From Catenulispora acidiphila DSM 44928 (lineage in GTDB: Bacteria > Actinomycetota > Actinomycetes > Streptomycetales > Catenulisporaceae): DNA of 64,000 bases. Each line of letters opens with the position of its first letter. Position 1 is the stretch's first letter. Position numbers and translations under genes: made by a program. The notes under the pieces were generated by a model that ran no database searches, was not told where the DNA came from, and worked only from the letters and a program-made list of their open reading frames with translations. Positions 1 through 10,927 of the stretch are shown here, one piece after another. The DNA lies in contig NC_013131.1 in assembly GCF_000024025.1 (NCBI RefSeq), forward strand, positions 2,542,001 through 2,606,000, read 5' to 3'.

Positions 1-1005
1 GTCGACGACCTGGACCGGCGGCCAAGTCCACTGCCAGACGCTGATGCCCGGCTCGCGGGAGAAGCGGATGTGGCCGCGGGTGCCTTCGACCGAGACGTGC
101 GGCCAGGCTTCGGCGATGGTCTTGCGGCCGGAGCCGTGCGAGCGCAGTGCTTCGGCGAGGACTGCGATGGTGTCGTATCCCTCGAATGCGACGAAGGATG
201 GCGTGACGCCTAGGCGCTCGCGCAGTTTTGCCTCTACGCGAGTGCCGAGCGGGGTGAGCTGGTCGGGTAGGTAGCTCAGGAACGGGATCGCGGTGCCGTC
301 GCTGCCCAGCAATTCGGCCCATTCGGCGAACTCCGGCTGTCCGGCGGGGGCGCCGATGAGGATGTCAGTGAGGCGTGGGTCGGCGCGGACAGCCTTGACG
401 ATCGGAACCGCTGGCTCCGGGGTGCCGACGAGAAGCAGCAGGACTGTCGCCTCATTGTCGACTAGGGCGTCGCAGACTTCGGCGATATCGACCTCGATGA
501 GGGTGCCGCCGCGGGGAGTCAGATAATCGCGCAGGACGCGGATGCCGGATGACCAGTAGACGGTCGGCTGGGCGGCGACGGCGATGCGGCGGTGGCCTGC
601 GGCGAGGAGGAAGTCGGCGTAGACCTGCCAGGAGTGGGACTGCGCCGGGGCGATGCGGGCGACCCAGTCGGTCGGCTGCTCGGTGAGGGTGTCGAGGACC
701 GCTGAGGAGCACAGGAACGGCAGGGCGAGCGCGTCGGCGCGGGCGGCGATGGAGCGGGCGACGACGCTGTGGTACTCGCCGACGAGGGCTGCCACGCCCA
801 GGTTGGCGAGCTCGTCGACGGCAGCCGCGGCCTTGGCGGGGTCGGCTGCGGTGTCGCGGACCAGGAGTTCTAGGGGAGTGCTGCTGTCGGCGGCGGCGAG
901 TTCGAGGCCGGCGAGCAGGTGGTGACCGGCCTCGACCCAGCCCGGTCGGCTCAGGGGCAGCAGGGCGCCGATCCGGACGGGGGACTGGGGCAGAGGCATG
1001 TTCAT
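1..1005 (-). CDS. Periplasmic-binding-fold (branched-chain amino acid type) ligand-binding protein, 3' end cut by window
   Basis: The reading frame is open from the ATG at 1005 to the window edge (335 codons), so the C terminus is missing. The start of the protein (PVRIGALLPLSRPG) and the later stretches on a default substrate pool, a VAALVGEYHS segment and FEGYDTIAVLAEAL match the type I periplasmic-binding fold (Leu/Ile/Val-binding, Peripla_BP_6). No signal peptide or lipobox is visible at the N terminus, so it may be a cytoplasmic sensor domain protein rather than a transporter component; this is inference. No permease or ATPase genes are visible beside it. A TACTAT hexamer ends six bases before the ATG and no ribosome binding site is present, so the mRNA is probably leaderless. 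Confidence 0.75.
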   Translation of the reverse strand, partial: MNMPLPQSPVRIGALLPLSRPGWVEAGHHLLAGLELAAADSSTPLELLVRDTAADPAKAAAAVDELANLGVAALVGEYHSVVARSIAARADALALPFLCSSAVLDTLTEQPTDWVARIAPAQSHSWQVYADFLLAAGHRRIAVAAQPTVYWSSGIRVLRDYLTPRGGTLIEVDIAEVCDALVDNEATVLLLLVGTPEPAVPIVKAVRADPRLTDILIGAPAGQPEFAEWAELLGSDGTAIPFLSYLPDQLTPLGTRVEAKLRERLGVTPSFVAFEGYDTIAVLAEALRSHGSGRKTIAEAWPHVSVEGTRGHIRFSREPGISVWQWTWPPVQVVD

Positions 1006-1011
1006 GTGCTG

Positions 1012-1017
1012 ATAGTA
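1012..1017 (-). promoter_or_regulatory. Probable -10 box of a leaderless promoter
   Basis: On the minus strand TACTAT is followed by six bases (CAGCAC) and then the ATG at 1005. This is the TANNNT geometry typical of actinobacterial leaderless transcripts. No convincing -35 box was seen. Confidence 0.5.
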
Positions 1018-1078
1018 GGCACGATCGGCGGGCCGGCTCCACGGCCACTGGGTCGGCGATGGCCTTGGCGAACCGCAC

Positions 1079-1379
1079 AGCTAGAAACCGGACAGCCGGA
1101 CAGTCCGACAGCCAGAAAGCCAGAAGCCCGACAGCCAGAAAGCCAGAAGCCCGACAGCAAGACAGCACGACGGTCAGAAGCCCGACAGCCAGAAGCCAGG
1201 TAGCCGGACCCGCTAGACCTGCCGGACCAGGCAGGGTAACCAGGACAGTTAGGCAGCTAGAAACCAGACAGCCAGACAGTCCGACAACCAGAAGCCCGAC
1301 AGGAAGACGGCACGACGGCCAGAAGCCAGAAGCCAGAAGCCAGATAGCCGGACCAGCTAGACCTGTCGGACCAGTCAGG
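1079..1379. repeat. Degenerate direct-repeat array built from two diverged copies of a larger unit
   Basis: The stretch is made of overlapping short words such as GACAGCCAGAAGCC, CCAGAAGCC and GACAGTCCGACA. At larger scale it is two copies: 1079-1235 and 1255-1379. Both open with AGCTAGAAACC followed by the GACAGTCCGACA words, and both close with TAGCCGGACC, a GCTAGACCTG block and a CAGG end. The second copy is about 30 bases shorter. It lies between the pgl terminator and the promoter of the minus-strand gene at 1005. Spacing is irregular, so it is not a CRISPR array. No gene is supported here. Confidence 0.8.
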
Positions 1380-1412
1380 ACAGCCCGACAGCCAGAAGCC
1401 AGACAAACAAGA

Positions 1413-1444
1413 GTGCCGCCGGAATCCGAAGACTCCGGCGGCAC
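1413..1444 (-). terminator. Terminator of the tkt-tal-zwf-opcA-pgl operon
   Basis: A perfect 11-bp stem (GTGCCGCCGGA and its complement) with a 10-base loop sits 24 bases beyond the pgl stop codon on the minus strand. There is no T-run, as is common in high-GC actinobacteria. Confidence 0.7.
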
Positions 1445-1467
1445 GCTCGAGTGAATCAGTGCCCCGC

Positions 1468-2256
1468 TCAGCTGAGCGAGTACGGCGCCAGCTCCGCGGG
1501 CAGTTCCGAGGCTGAGGCCCGGTCGAGGAGGAACAGGCTTCGGCTGCGGCCTCGTGCGCCGGCGGCTGGGATCTGGACTGGTCCGGCGCCGGAGAGGGCT
1601 AGGTGCGTGACCTTTGCTTTCTCTGTTCCGGCGGCGACTACCCAGACTTCGGCGGCGGCCTGGATGGAGGGCAGGGTCAGGGAGACTCGGAGGGGTGGCG
1701 GTTTCGGCGAGTTGTGGACGCCGACGGCGCTGCGCTTGTCCTCGTACAGGGCTGGGTGGCCTGGGAACAGGGAGGCGATGTGGCCGTCTGGGCCCATGCC
1801 GAGGAGGAGGACGTCGAAGGCTGGGACGTCGGCGCCCTCGCGGGCGAAGTCCGCCAGGGTTGCCGCGTACTGCTCCGCTGACTGCTCGGGGGTGAAGCCC
1901 GCCTTGTCGGCGGCTGGGACCGCGTGGATGTTCTGCGGCGGGAGGAGGCCTTCGGCGACCAGGCCGTCGAGGAGGGCCTCGCGGGCCTGGGTTTCGTTGC
2001 GTTCCGGGTCGCCGGAGGGGAGGAAGCGTTCGTCGCCCCACCAGAGCTGGACCCGGGACCAGTCCACGGCGCCGCGCGCGGGGGAGGCCGCGACCGCCGC
2101 CAGCGACTTGGTGCCGACGGTGCCGCCGGTCAGGACGACGTGCGCGGCGCCGCGGAGCGCCTGCACGTCGACCACGCGGGTGATCAGTCGCGCCGCCACA
2201 GCCTGCGCCAGGACCTCCGCGTCGCGGTGGACGATGACGACGGGAGTGGCGCTCAT
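1468..2256 (-). CDS. pgl: 6-phosphogluconolactonase
   Basis: The 262-residue product hydrolyses 6-phosphogluconolactone to 6-phosphogluconate in the oxidative pentose phosphate pathway, in the cytoplasm. The family signatures GGTVGTKSLAAVAAS (about 42-56), WGDERFLP (about 69-76) and LLLGMGPDGHIASLFPGH (about 145-162) are all present and the length is normal for the family. The ATG at 2256 overlaps the opcA stop codon as ATGA, so translation is probably coupled. It is the last gene of the tkt-tal-zwf-opcA-pgl operon and is followed by a strong hairpin. This order is standard in actinobacteria. Confidence 0.95.
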   Translation of the reverse strand: MSATPVVIVHRDAEVLAQAVAARLITRVVDVQALRGAAHVVLTGGTVGTKSLAAVAASPARGAVDWSRVQLWWGDERFLPSGDPERNETQAREALLDGLVAEGLLPPQNIHAVPAADKAGFTPEQSAEQYAATLADFAREGADVPAFDVLLLGMGPDGHIASLFPGHPALYEDKRSAVGVHNSPKPPPLRVSLTLPSIQAAAEVWVVAAGTEKAKVTHLALSGAGPVQIPAAGARGRSRSLFLLDRASASELPAELAPYSLS

Positions 2257-3383
2257 GGCGCGTCGCCCTGCGGCTTGCCGGGCTTGCTGGGCTTGCCTGA
2301 GTCGCCAGCCGGCTTGTCCGCGGACTTGCCGACGGGCTTGTCGATCGCCTGGTCCTGCAGCTCTTCCTCGCGCTGCGCGGACTCCTTGGGCAGCTCGCCC
2401 AGCGGGCCGCTGTCCGGGATGGCGGTCATGGTGATCGTCGCCTGCTTCGCCGGCTGGGGCGCGACCTTCTCGATCGCCGCGACGTCCTGCTCGGTGACGT
2501 GCCGCAGCACCTCCTCGTACGTCTCGTCGACGTCCAGGCGGCGCAGCTCCTCGGTGAGGAGGTCGGCCAGCTCGCGGCGCTTTAGCGCGACGTGCCGGTC
2601 GGGCTGGTCGGGCATCGACAGCACCGCGAGCATGCCGTCGGGGCGGGTCAGGCTGATCTCGCCGTTGTCGGTGCCAAGGTGCACGCCGGTGATGCCGGGA
2701 CCGGTGTCCGTGGACAGCGTGACCGGTACGCCCAGGCGCCAGCCCAGCCAGACCGCCAGCAGCGACGAGGACGCGTTGTCGATCTCCGCGGTGACCTTGA
2801 CGGTCTTCACCGTCGAGGGCATCTGGTCCAGCGCCGCGGCCAGCATGGAGCGCCACGGGGTGCAGCGGGTCCAGGCCAGGTCGGTGTCGCCGGGGGAGTA
2901 GCCGCGCAGCCGGTCGGCGACCGGGGTCGGCTGGTGCGTGCCGGAGGCGTCGGTGATCCGGCGCATCGCCAGCTTGCCCAGCGCGGACTCGGCCGGGCCG
3001 GCCGGGGAGTCCGACGGCCACCAGGTGACCACCGGGGTGTCCGGCAGCAGCAGGGGCAGGACCACGGCGTCGGCGTGCGAGGCCAGCTCGCCGTTGAGCC
3101 GCATCACCACCGCTTCGCCCGGGCCCATCTCGTCGCCCACCCGCACCTCGGCGTCCAGCCCGGAGAAGGGCTGTTCCGGATGCGGTATCACGACCAGGAT
3201 GCGCGAGGGGTGCGCGCGCGAGGCCTCGCGCGCGGCCCGCAGGGCGTAGTAGTGGTGCCGCTCGTCGGTCTCGATGACCAGGGTCAGGACCGCGCCCGTG
3301 GTGGCCGCCCCGGCCTCCTTGCGGATGTCGATCAGGGCGCTGGCGATCTTCGCCGAGGTGGTGGAATCCAGGTGCTTGATCAT
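2253..3383 (-). CDS. opcA: Glucose-6-phosphate dehydrogenase assembly protein OpcA
   Basis: The 376-residue product belongs to the OpcA family, required for assembly and full activity of glucose-6-phosphate dehydrogenase in cyanobacteria and actinobacteria. The N terminus ([20 protein letters not shown]), the RILVVIPHPE segment and the TWWPSDSPA stretch are typical. The last 60 or so residues are a low-complexity Lys/Pro/Gly/Asp tail (repeated KPGK, KPAGD, KPSKPGKP words) that is not part of the core family and probably unstructured. Both ends overlap neighbours by 4 bp (ATGA with zwf, ATGA with pgl), which supports coupled translation with its partner enzyme. Confidence 0.95.
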   Translation of the reverse strand: MIKHLDSTTSAKIASALIDIRKEAGAATTGAVLTLVIETDERHHYYALRAAREASRAHPSRILVVIPHPEQPFSGLDAEVRVGDEMGPGEAVVMRLNGELASHADAVVLPLLLPDTPVVTWWPSDSPAGPAESALGKLAMRRITDASGTHQPTPVADRLRGYSPGDTDLAWTRCTPWRSMLAAALDQMPSTVKTVKVTAEIDNASSSLLAVWLGWRLGVPVTLSTDTGPGITGVHLGTDNGEISLTRPDGMLAVLSMPDQPDRHVALKRRELADLLTEELRRLDVDETYEEVLRHVTEQDVAAIEKVAPQPAKQATITMTAIPDSGPLGELPKESAQREEELQDQAIDKPVGKSADKPAGDSGKPSKPGKPQGDAP

Positions 3384-5002
3384 GGCCGCCGCCAGCTCCG
3401 TCCGTCCTTCGCGAGCATCTCGTCCGCCTTGGCCGGTCCCCAGGTGCCCGAGGTGTACTGCTCCGGCTTGCCGTGCCCGTCCCAGTACTCCTCGATCGGG
3501 TCCAGCACCTCCCAGCCCAGCTCCACCTCGGCCACGCGCGGGAACAGCGGCGCGTCGCCGAGCAGCACGTCCAGGATCAGCCGCTCGTAGGCCTCCGGGG
3601 AGGACTCGGTGAACGCCTCGCCGTAGGCGAAGTCCATGTTCACGTCGCGCACCTCCATCGAGGTGCCCGGGACCTTGGAGCCGAAGCGGACGGTCACGCC
3701 CTCGTCCGGCTGCACCCGGATCACCAGGGCGTTCTGTCCCAGCTCCTCGGTCTGCGTCGGGGTGAAGGGCAGGAACGGCGAGCGCTTGAACACCACCGCG
3801 ATCTCGGTGACGCGGCGGCCCAGGCGCTTGCCGGTGCGCAGGTAGAACGGCACGCCGGCCCAGCGGCGGGTGTTCACCTCCAGCTTGACCGCGGCGTAGG
3901 TGTCGGTGGTGGAGTCCGGCGAGATGCCGTCCTCCTCCAGGTAGCCGACGACCTTCTCGCCGCCCTGCCAGCCGGCCGCGTACTGCCCGCGCACGCTGTA
4001 GGTGTCCAGGTCGTCCGGGAGCCGGATGGCCGAGAGCACCTTGGTCTTCTCCGCGGCGATGGCGTCGGCGTCGAAGGACACCGGCTCCTCCATCGCGGTC
4101 AGCGCCAGCAGCTGCAGCAGGTGGTTCTGGATGACGTCGCGCGCCGCGCCGATGCCGTCGTAGTACCCGGCCCGGCCGCCGATGCCGATGTCCTCGGCCA
4201 TCGTGATCTGGACGTGGTCCACGTGGTCCCGGCTCCAGATCGGCTCGAACATCTCGTTGGCGAACCGCAGCGCCAGGATGTTCTGGACCGTCTCCTTGCC
4301 CAGGTAGTGGTCGATCCGGAAGACCGCCTTGGCCGGGAACACCGAGTCCACGATCGCGTTGAGGTCCTGGGCCGAGGCCAGGTCGTGGCCGAACGGCTTC
4401 TCGATGATGACCCGGCGCCAGGAGCCCTCCGGGCCCTGGTCCAGCCCGACCTCGTGCAGCTGCTCGACCACGCCGGGGAAGAACTTCGGCGGCACCGAGA
4501 GGTAGAAGGCGTGGTTGCCGTTGGTCCCGCGCTCGGCGTCGAGCTTGTCGATGGTCGCCTTCAGCTCCATGAAGGCCTGCTTGTCGCCGAACTCGCCGGA
4601 GACGAAGCGGAAGCCCTCGGACAGCTGGCGCCAGACCTCTTCGCGGTACGGGGTCCGCGCGTGCTCCTTGACCGCCAGGTGCACTTCCTCGGCGAAGTCC
4701 TGGTCCTCCCAGTCCCGCCGGGCGAACCCGACCAGGGCGAAGCCCGGGGGCAGCAGCCCGCGGTTGGCCAGGTCGTAGATCGCCGGCATCAGCTTCTTGC
4801 GGGACAGGTCGCCGGTGACGCCGAACATCACCAGGCCGCAGGGCCCGGCGATGCGCGGCAGACGGCGGTCGACGGCGTCGCGCAGCGGGTTCGCCGCCCC
4901 CTCCGGGGAGGACTCGTGCGACAGCAGCGTCTTCTCAGCCTGCGAGAGCTGATAGCCCTGGTGCCCCGCCCCCGGTTTCGGGGTGTTGGACGCTGGGTTC
5001 AC
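3380..5002 (-). CDS. zwf: Glucose-6-phosphate 1-dehydrogenase
   Basis: This 540-residue enzyme oxidises glucose 6-phosphate to 6-phosphogluconolactone, usually with NADP. The Rossmann nucleotide site [19 protein letters not shown] follows a roughly 50-residue N-terminal extension, and the active-site motif RIDHYLGKE is at residues 229-237. The GTG start at 5002 is chosen because it overlaps the tal stop codon as GTGA; the open frame extends much further upstream but only as a shadow of tal. The stop overlaps the opcA start. The neighbouring opcA gene is its dedicated assembly factor. Confidence 0.95.
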   Translation of the reverse strand: MNPASNTPKPGAGHQGYQLSQAEKTLLSHESSPEGAANPLRDAVDRRLPRIAGPCGLVMFGVTGDLSRKKLMPAIYDLANRGLLPPGFALVGFARRDWEDQDFAEEVHLAVKEHARTPYREEVWRQLSEGFRFVSGEFGDKQAFMELKATIDKLDAERGTNGNHAFYLSVPPKFFPGVVEQLHEVGLDQGPEGSWRRVIIEKPFGHDLASAQDLNAIVDSVFPAKAVFRIDHYLGKETVQNILALRFANEMFEPIWSRDHVDHVQITMAEDIGIGGRAGYYDGIGAARDVIQNHLLQLLALTAMEEPVSFDADAIAAEKTKVLSAIRLPDDLDTYSVRGQYAAGWQGGEKVVGYLEEDGISPDSTTDTYAAVKLEVNTRRWAGVPFYLRTGKRLGRRVTEIAVVFKRSPFLPFTPTQTEELGQNALVIRVQPDEGVTVRFGSKVPGTSMEVRDVNMDFAYGEAFTESSPEAYERLILDVLLGDAPLFPRVAEVELGWEVLDPIEEYWDGHGKPEQYTSGTWGPAKADEMLAKDGRSWRRP

Positions 5003-6099
5003 TTGAGCTTGTCCAGTTCGCTCTGGACCGCCTCGAGGAGCTCGTTCCACGACGCCTCGAACTTGTCCACGCCCTCGTCCTCGAGCAGCTGGACCACGTC
5101 GTCGTAGGAGACGCCGGCCGCCTCGAGGTCCTCGAGCACCTTGTGCGCCTCGGCGTAGTGGGCGCGGATCGAGTCCTCGGAGGGCTTGCCGTGGTCGGCC
5201 TCGGCGTCCAGGGTCGCCTCCGGCATGGTGTTCACCACGCCGCGGGTGATCAGGTCGTCGACGTACATGGTGTCCGGGTACGCCGGGTCCTTCACGCCGG
5301 TGGAGGCCCACAGCGGCCGCTGCGGCTTGCCGCCGGCCTGCTCCAGGGCGGCCCAGCGCTCGCCGGCGAAGACCTCCTCGTAGGCCTCGAAGGCCAGGCG
5401 GGCGTTCGCGACGCCGGCCTTGCCCTTGAGCTCGGACTTGCCGAGCTTGTCCAGCCGCTTGTCGATCTCGGTGTCCACGCGGGACACGAAGAACGAGGCG
5501 ACCGAGGCGATCTTGGTCAGGTCGTGGCCGTTGGCGTGGGCCTGCTCCAGGCCGGCCAGGAAGGCGTCCATCACCGCGCGGTAGCGCTCCAGCGAGAAGA
5601 TCAGGGTCACGTTCACGCTGATTCCCGCCGCGAGCACCTCGGTGATCGCCGGCAGGCCCTCGCGGGTGGCCGGGATCTTGATGAACACGTTCTCGCGGTC
5701 CACCAGCCACCACAGCTGCTTGGCCTCGGCCACGGTCGGCGCCGTGTGGTGCGCCAGGCGCGGGTCGACCTCGATGGAGACCCGGCCGTCCTGGCCGCCG
5801 GAGGCGTCGTAGGCCGGGCGCAGCACGTCGGCGGCCTCGCGGACGTCGGCGGTGGTGATCATGCGGACCGCCTCCTCGACGGTCACGCCGCGCAGCGCGA
5901 GGTCCTTGAGCTGCTCGTTGTAGACATCCTGGCCGACGATGGCCTTCTGGAAGATCGTCGGGTTCGTGGTCACGCCGACCACGTTCTTCTCGGCCAGCAG
6001 CGCGGCCAGGTCGCCGGTCTGCAGGCGCTTGCGGGACAGGTCGTCCAGCCAGATCGCCACACCGGCGCCGGACAGCGCGTCCAGGTTCTTGTTCGTCAT
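4999..6099 (-). CDS. tal: Transaldolase
   Basis: The 366-residue product transfers dihydroxyacetone units between sedoheptulose 7-phosphate and glyceraldehyde 3-phosphate in the non-oxidative pentose phosphate pathway. Signatures include [14 protein letters not shown] near the N terminus, [15 protein letters not shown], and [12 protein letters not shown]; the lysine in VFIKIPAT is the expected Schiff-base residue. It is of the long actinobacterial type. The ATG at 6099 is preferred over an upstream in-frame ATG at 6129 because GAGGGAGAAGA lies just before it. The gap to tkt is only 26 bases and the 3' end overlaps the zwf GTG. Confidence 0.95.
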   Translation of the reverse strand: MTNKNLDALSGAGVAIWLDDLSRKRLQTGDLAALLAEKNVVGVTTNPTIFQKAIVGQDVYNEQLKDLALRGVTVEEAVRMITTADVREAADVLRPAYDASGGQDGRVSIEVDPRLAHHTAPTVAEAKQLWWLVDRENVFIKIPATREGLPAITEVLAAGISVNVTLIFSLERYRAVMDAFLAGLEQAHANGHDLTKIASVASFFVSRVDTEIDKRLDKLGKSELKGKAGVANARLAFEAYEEVFAGERWAALEQAGGKPQRPLWASTGVKDPAYPDTMYVDDLITRGVVNTMPEATLDAEADHGKPSEDSIRAHYAEAHKVLEDLEAAGVSYDDVVQLLEDEGVDKFEASWNELLEAVQSELDKLK

Positions 6100-6125
6100 C
6101 TCGTCTTCTCCCTCTTCACTGAAAA

Positions 6126-8252
<2,127 letters not shown>

Positions 8253-8590
8253 CGGAAGCGCTCCTTCGCAGTTCACGCGCCGAGGCCCCACGCTCGGGTA
8301 CAGCTGGTGGGACCCCTGCGCCACATGATTCAGATCTCGTTTCGCCAGCCTACTCGGACCTCACGGGCATCGCGTTCCCAGTCAGCACGTGGACGGGTAC
8401 GCCCGGGGTAACCCTTAGTGAACGGTGATGGTGCGGTCTTCTGAACGATGGTGGCGCGGTCCTCATATACGTGCGGTGCGTATCCCCGCGGCGACTCAAC
8501 GCGCGATAAGCCGCCCCGCCGCATGAGCGGGGAGGGCGACGGTTTAAAGTTGCGTGTTGTCCGAATCAGGCATCCATGGAGGACGGGCTT
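8253..8590. promoter_or_regulatory. Divergent tkt / ctaB regulatory gap
   Basis: The 338-base gap must hold the promoters for tkt (leftward) and ctaB (rightward). It contains a tandem pair of 23-bp direct repeats (8419-8464), an inverted repeat ATACG-N7-CGTAT (8467-8483) and an AT-rich GGTTTAAAG word near 8541-8549 that could belong to the ctaB promoter. I could not place -35/-10 pairs with confidence, and no coding sequence is supported. Confidence 0.5.
8419..8464. repeat. Tandem pair of 23-bp imperfect direct repeats
   Basis: Units 8419-8441 and 8442-8464 agree at 19 of 23 positions; both begin TGAACG and carry a GCGGTC core. The head-to-tail layout close to one promoter suggests a two-site regulator target, but no regulator is known for it. 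Confidence 0.6.
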
Positions 8591-9562
8591 TTGACCACGG
8601 TCGAGACTCCCCCGGCCACGGCTCCGTCCAGGACCGCCGCTCCTTCGGTGGAGTCTGCGGCCGGGGAGCGCGGCGGGCACGCGACGGCAGTCCTCAAGGC
8701 GTACGTCGCCTTGACCAAGCCGCGCATCATCGAGCTGCTGCTCGTCACCACCATCCCGGTGATGTTCCTCGCGCTGCGCCATGTGCCGGGGCTGTGGCCG
8801 GTCGTCGCGGTGACGGTCGGCGGCTACCTGTCCGCCGGCAGCGCCAACGCGCTGAACTGCTACGTGGACCGCGACATCGACGCCGAGATGCGCCGTACGC
8901 GCCGCCGTCCGGTCCCGGCCGCCTCGGTGACGCCGCAGAACGCTCTGGTGTTCGGGCTCGTGCTCGGGGTCGTCTCCACGCTGTGGCTGGGCCTGGCGGT
9001 GAACTGGCTGTCCTCGGGCTTGGCGCTCGCGGCGAACGCCTTCTACGTGCTCGTCTACACGATGGTGCTCAAGCGGCGCACGCCGCAGAACATCGTCTGG
9101 GGCGGCGCGGCCGGCTGCTTCCCGGCCCTGATCGGCTGGACCGCCGCCACCGACCGGCTGGCGTGGGCGCCGGTGGTGCTGTTCATGGTCGTGTTCCTGT
9201 GGACGCCGCCGCACTTTTGGGCGCTGGCTATCCGCTACCGCGAGGACTACGCGGCGGCGAACGTGCCGATGCTGCCGGTCGTGGCGCCGGCCCGCGAGGT
9301 GACCAAGCAGATCGTCTGGTACTCCTACGCGACCGTGGCGTGCTCCCTGCTGCTGTGGCCGATCGGGCACACCGGCCTGGTCTACCCGATCGCCGCGGCG
9401 GTGCTCGGCGTGGTGTTCCTGGTCGAGGCGCACCGGCTGGACGCGCGGGCGCGCTCGGGCAAGGACGGCGTGGAGCTGCTGCCGATGCGGCTGTTCCACT
9501 TCTCGAACATGTACTTGGCGCTGCTGTTCGTGGCCGCCGCGGTGAGTCCGCTGGTCCACTGA
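8591..9562 (+). CDS. ctaB: Protoheme IX farnesyltransferase (heme O synthase)
   Basis: The integral membrane enzyme attaches a farnesyl chain to protoheme IX to make heme O, the precursor of heme A for cytochrome aa3 oxidase. The prenyltransferase signature [19 protein letters not shown] supplies the Mg-binding aspartates, and [13 protein letters not shown] starts the first of about eight or nine membrane segments. TTG at 8591 gives 323 residues and is favoured by GGAGG eight bases upstream; an in-frame ATG at 8576 overlaps that same ribosome site. ctaB beside tkt is the usual actinobacterial arrangement, and ctaA is close by. Confidence 0.93.
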   Translation: MTTVETPPATAPSRTAAPSVESAAGERGGHATAVLKAYVALTKPRIIELLLVTTIPVMFLALRHVPGLWPVVAVTVGGYLSAGSANALNCYVDRDIDAEMRRTRRRPVPAASVTPQNALVFGLVLGVVSTLWLGLAVNWLSSGLALAANAFYVLVYTMVLKRRTPQNIVWGGAAGCFPALIGWTAATDRLAWAPVVLFMVVFLWTPPHFWALAIRYREDYAAANVPMLPVVAPAREVTKQIVWYSYATVACSLLLWPIGHTGLVYPIAAAVLGVVFLVEAHRLDARARSGKDGVELLPMRLFHFSNMYLALLFVAAAVSPLVH

Positions 9563-9577
9563 AGGCTCTCGGGGCAC

Positions 9578-9583
9578 TAGCCT
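9578..9583 (+). promoter_or_regulatory. Probable -10 box of a leaderless manA promoter
   Basis: TAGCCT ends seven bases before the manA GTG at 9591 and no ribosome binding site is visible, which fits a leaderless transcript starting at or near the start codon. Confidence 0.45.
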
Positions 9584-9590
9584 TTCCAGC

Positions 9591-10793
9591 GTGTATCGGC
9601 TCACCAACACCACGCAGCATTACGCCTGGGGATCGCCCAGCGCCATCAGCGACCTGCTAGGCCGCGAGCCCTCCGGGCAGCCGGAGGCCGAGCTGTGGAT
9701 GGGCGCGCACCCCAGCGCGCCGTCCCGCATCGACGGCGGCGAGGCGACCTTGCTCGACTTCGTCTCCGCCGATCCGGTGGGGATGCTCGGGCCGCAGGTC
9801 GCCGCGCGCTTCAAGAACCGGCTGCCGTTCCTGCTCAAGGTGCTCTCGGCGGCCAAAGCGCTGTCCATCCAGACGCATCCCACGCGCGAGCAGGCCGAGG
9901 CCGGGTTCGGCGCCGAGCAGGAGCGCGGACTGCCCGCCGGCGACCCGAACCGGAACTACGTGGACGACTGGCCCAAGCCGGAGATCCTGATGGCGCTCAC
10001 CGACTTCGAGGCGCTGGCCGGCTGCCGGGCCGCCGAGGACGCCGAGCGGGTGCTCGCCGCGGTCGTCGAGCTCGGCGCCGGCGAGCTGGACGAGGTCCGG
10101 GCGATGCTGGCCGACAAGCCGGAGCCGGCGACCGTCGCCGCGGCGATCGGACGGCTGCTGGAGTGGCCGGCGGACACCCGGGGGGAGCTGGTCGCCGCCG
10201 TCGTCGAGGCCTGTCGCACCGGGCAGGACAAGGGCGGGGAGTTCGCCGAGGACTTCGCGGCCGTCCTGCGCGTCGCCGAGGACTTCCCCGGCGACGTCGG
10301 CCTGGTCGCGATGCTGCTGATGAAGCGGGTCGTGCTCACCCCGGGCGAGGCGATCTTCCTGGAGGCCGGCGGGCTGCACGCCTATCTGCGCGGCACCGGC
10401 ATCGAGCTGCTGGCCAACTCCGACAACGTCCTGCGCGCCGGGCTGACGCCCAAGCACATCGACGTCACCGAGCTGCTGCGCGTCATGGACGCCTCGGTGC
10501 CGGTCCCGGTGCGGCACGGGAAATCCGTCGCCACCGGCGTCGTGGAGTTCGACACCCCGGCGCCGGAGTTCCGGCTCTACCACGCCACCCTCGACACCGG
10601 CACCACGCTGCGCGCCGAGATCCCCGGCAGCGGCCCGCGGATCGTGCTGGCGCTGTCCGGCGAGGTCGAGCTGCGCGGGACCCGCGGGACCCTGACGCTC
10701 ACGCAGGGAGAGTCCTGCTTCGTGCCGGCGCGTGAGGGCCGGGTCGAGGCCACTGGGATCGCCGACCTGGTGGTGGCGGCGCCCGGCTTCTGA
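9591..10793 (+). CDS. manA: Mannose-6-phosphate isomerase, class I
   Basis: This 400-residue zinc enzyme interconverts mannose 6-phosphate and fructose 6-phosphate. The cupin-fold signatures are clear: AELWMGAHPSAPSR near residue 35, LLKVLSAAKALSIQTHPT with zinc-site Gln/His around 85, and the C-terminal GIELLANSDNVLRAGLTPKH block. The start is GTG, apparently leaderless. It lies 28 bases after ctaB on the same strand but probably has its own promoter. It could serve both cell-wall/glycan mannose supply and the mannoside locus at 15.9-25.7 kb. Confidence 0.93.
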   Translation: MYRLTNTTQHYAWGSPSAISDLLGREPSGQPEAELWMGAHPSAPSRIDGGEATLLDFVSADPVGMLGPQVAARFKNRLPFLLKVLSAAKALSIQTHPTREQAEAGFGAEQERGLPAGDPNRNYVDDWPKPEILMALTDFEALAGCRAAEDAERVLAAVVELGAGELDEVRAMLADKPEPATVAAAIGRLLEWPADTRGELVAAVVEACRTGQDKGGEFAEDFAAVLRVAEDFPGDVGLVAMLLMKRVVLTPGEAIFLEAGGLHAYLRGTGIELLANSDNVLRAGLTPKHIDVTELLRVMDASVPVPVRHGKSVATGVVEFDTPAPEFRLYHATLDTGTTLRAEIPGSGPRIVLALSGEVELRGTRGTLTLTQGESCFVPAREGRVEATGIADLVVAAPGF

Positions 10794-10801
10794 AGAAGTC
10801 C

Positions 10802-10833
10802 GTCGGCCCGGGCAACCTGCTGCCCGGGCCGAC
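10802..10833. terminator. Bidirectional hairpin between manA and ctaA
   Basis: A perfect 13-bp stem (GTCGGCCCGGGCA and complement) with a six-base loop lies between the convergent manA and ctaA stop codons. It lacks a T-run but is ideally placed to stop transcription from both sides. Confidence 0.75.
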
Positions 10834-10927
10834 CCCTCAAGGACCGGTGACACGCGATGGAGCCGGCGGGAGGGACAGCGGATGGGCCGGGCACAGGCAC
10901 TGCCGTATCTGGCTTTGTCGTATCAGG

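Larger units (their letters stand above)
1006..1467. other. Non-coding gap holding repeats and a terminator
   Basis: This 462-base gap between two minus-strand genes contains the repeat array (1079-1379), the pgl-side terminator (1413-1444) and the leaderless promoter at 1012-1017. Open frames here are made only of the repeat words and have no recognisable start signals. Confidence 0.7.

Noticed and set aside
1079-1379. CRISPR array.
   Set aside because: Repeat lengths and spacings are irregular, the words overlap, there are no unique spacers of uniform size and no cas genes are in the window.
8330-9613. A 427-residue minus-strand frame opposite ctaB.
   Set aside because: It is an Arg/His/Gln-rich antisense shadow of the ctaB gene with no recognisable motif.
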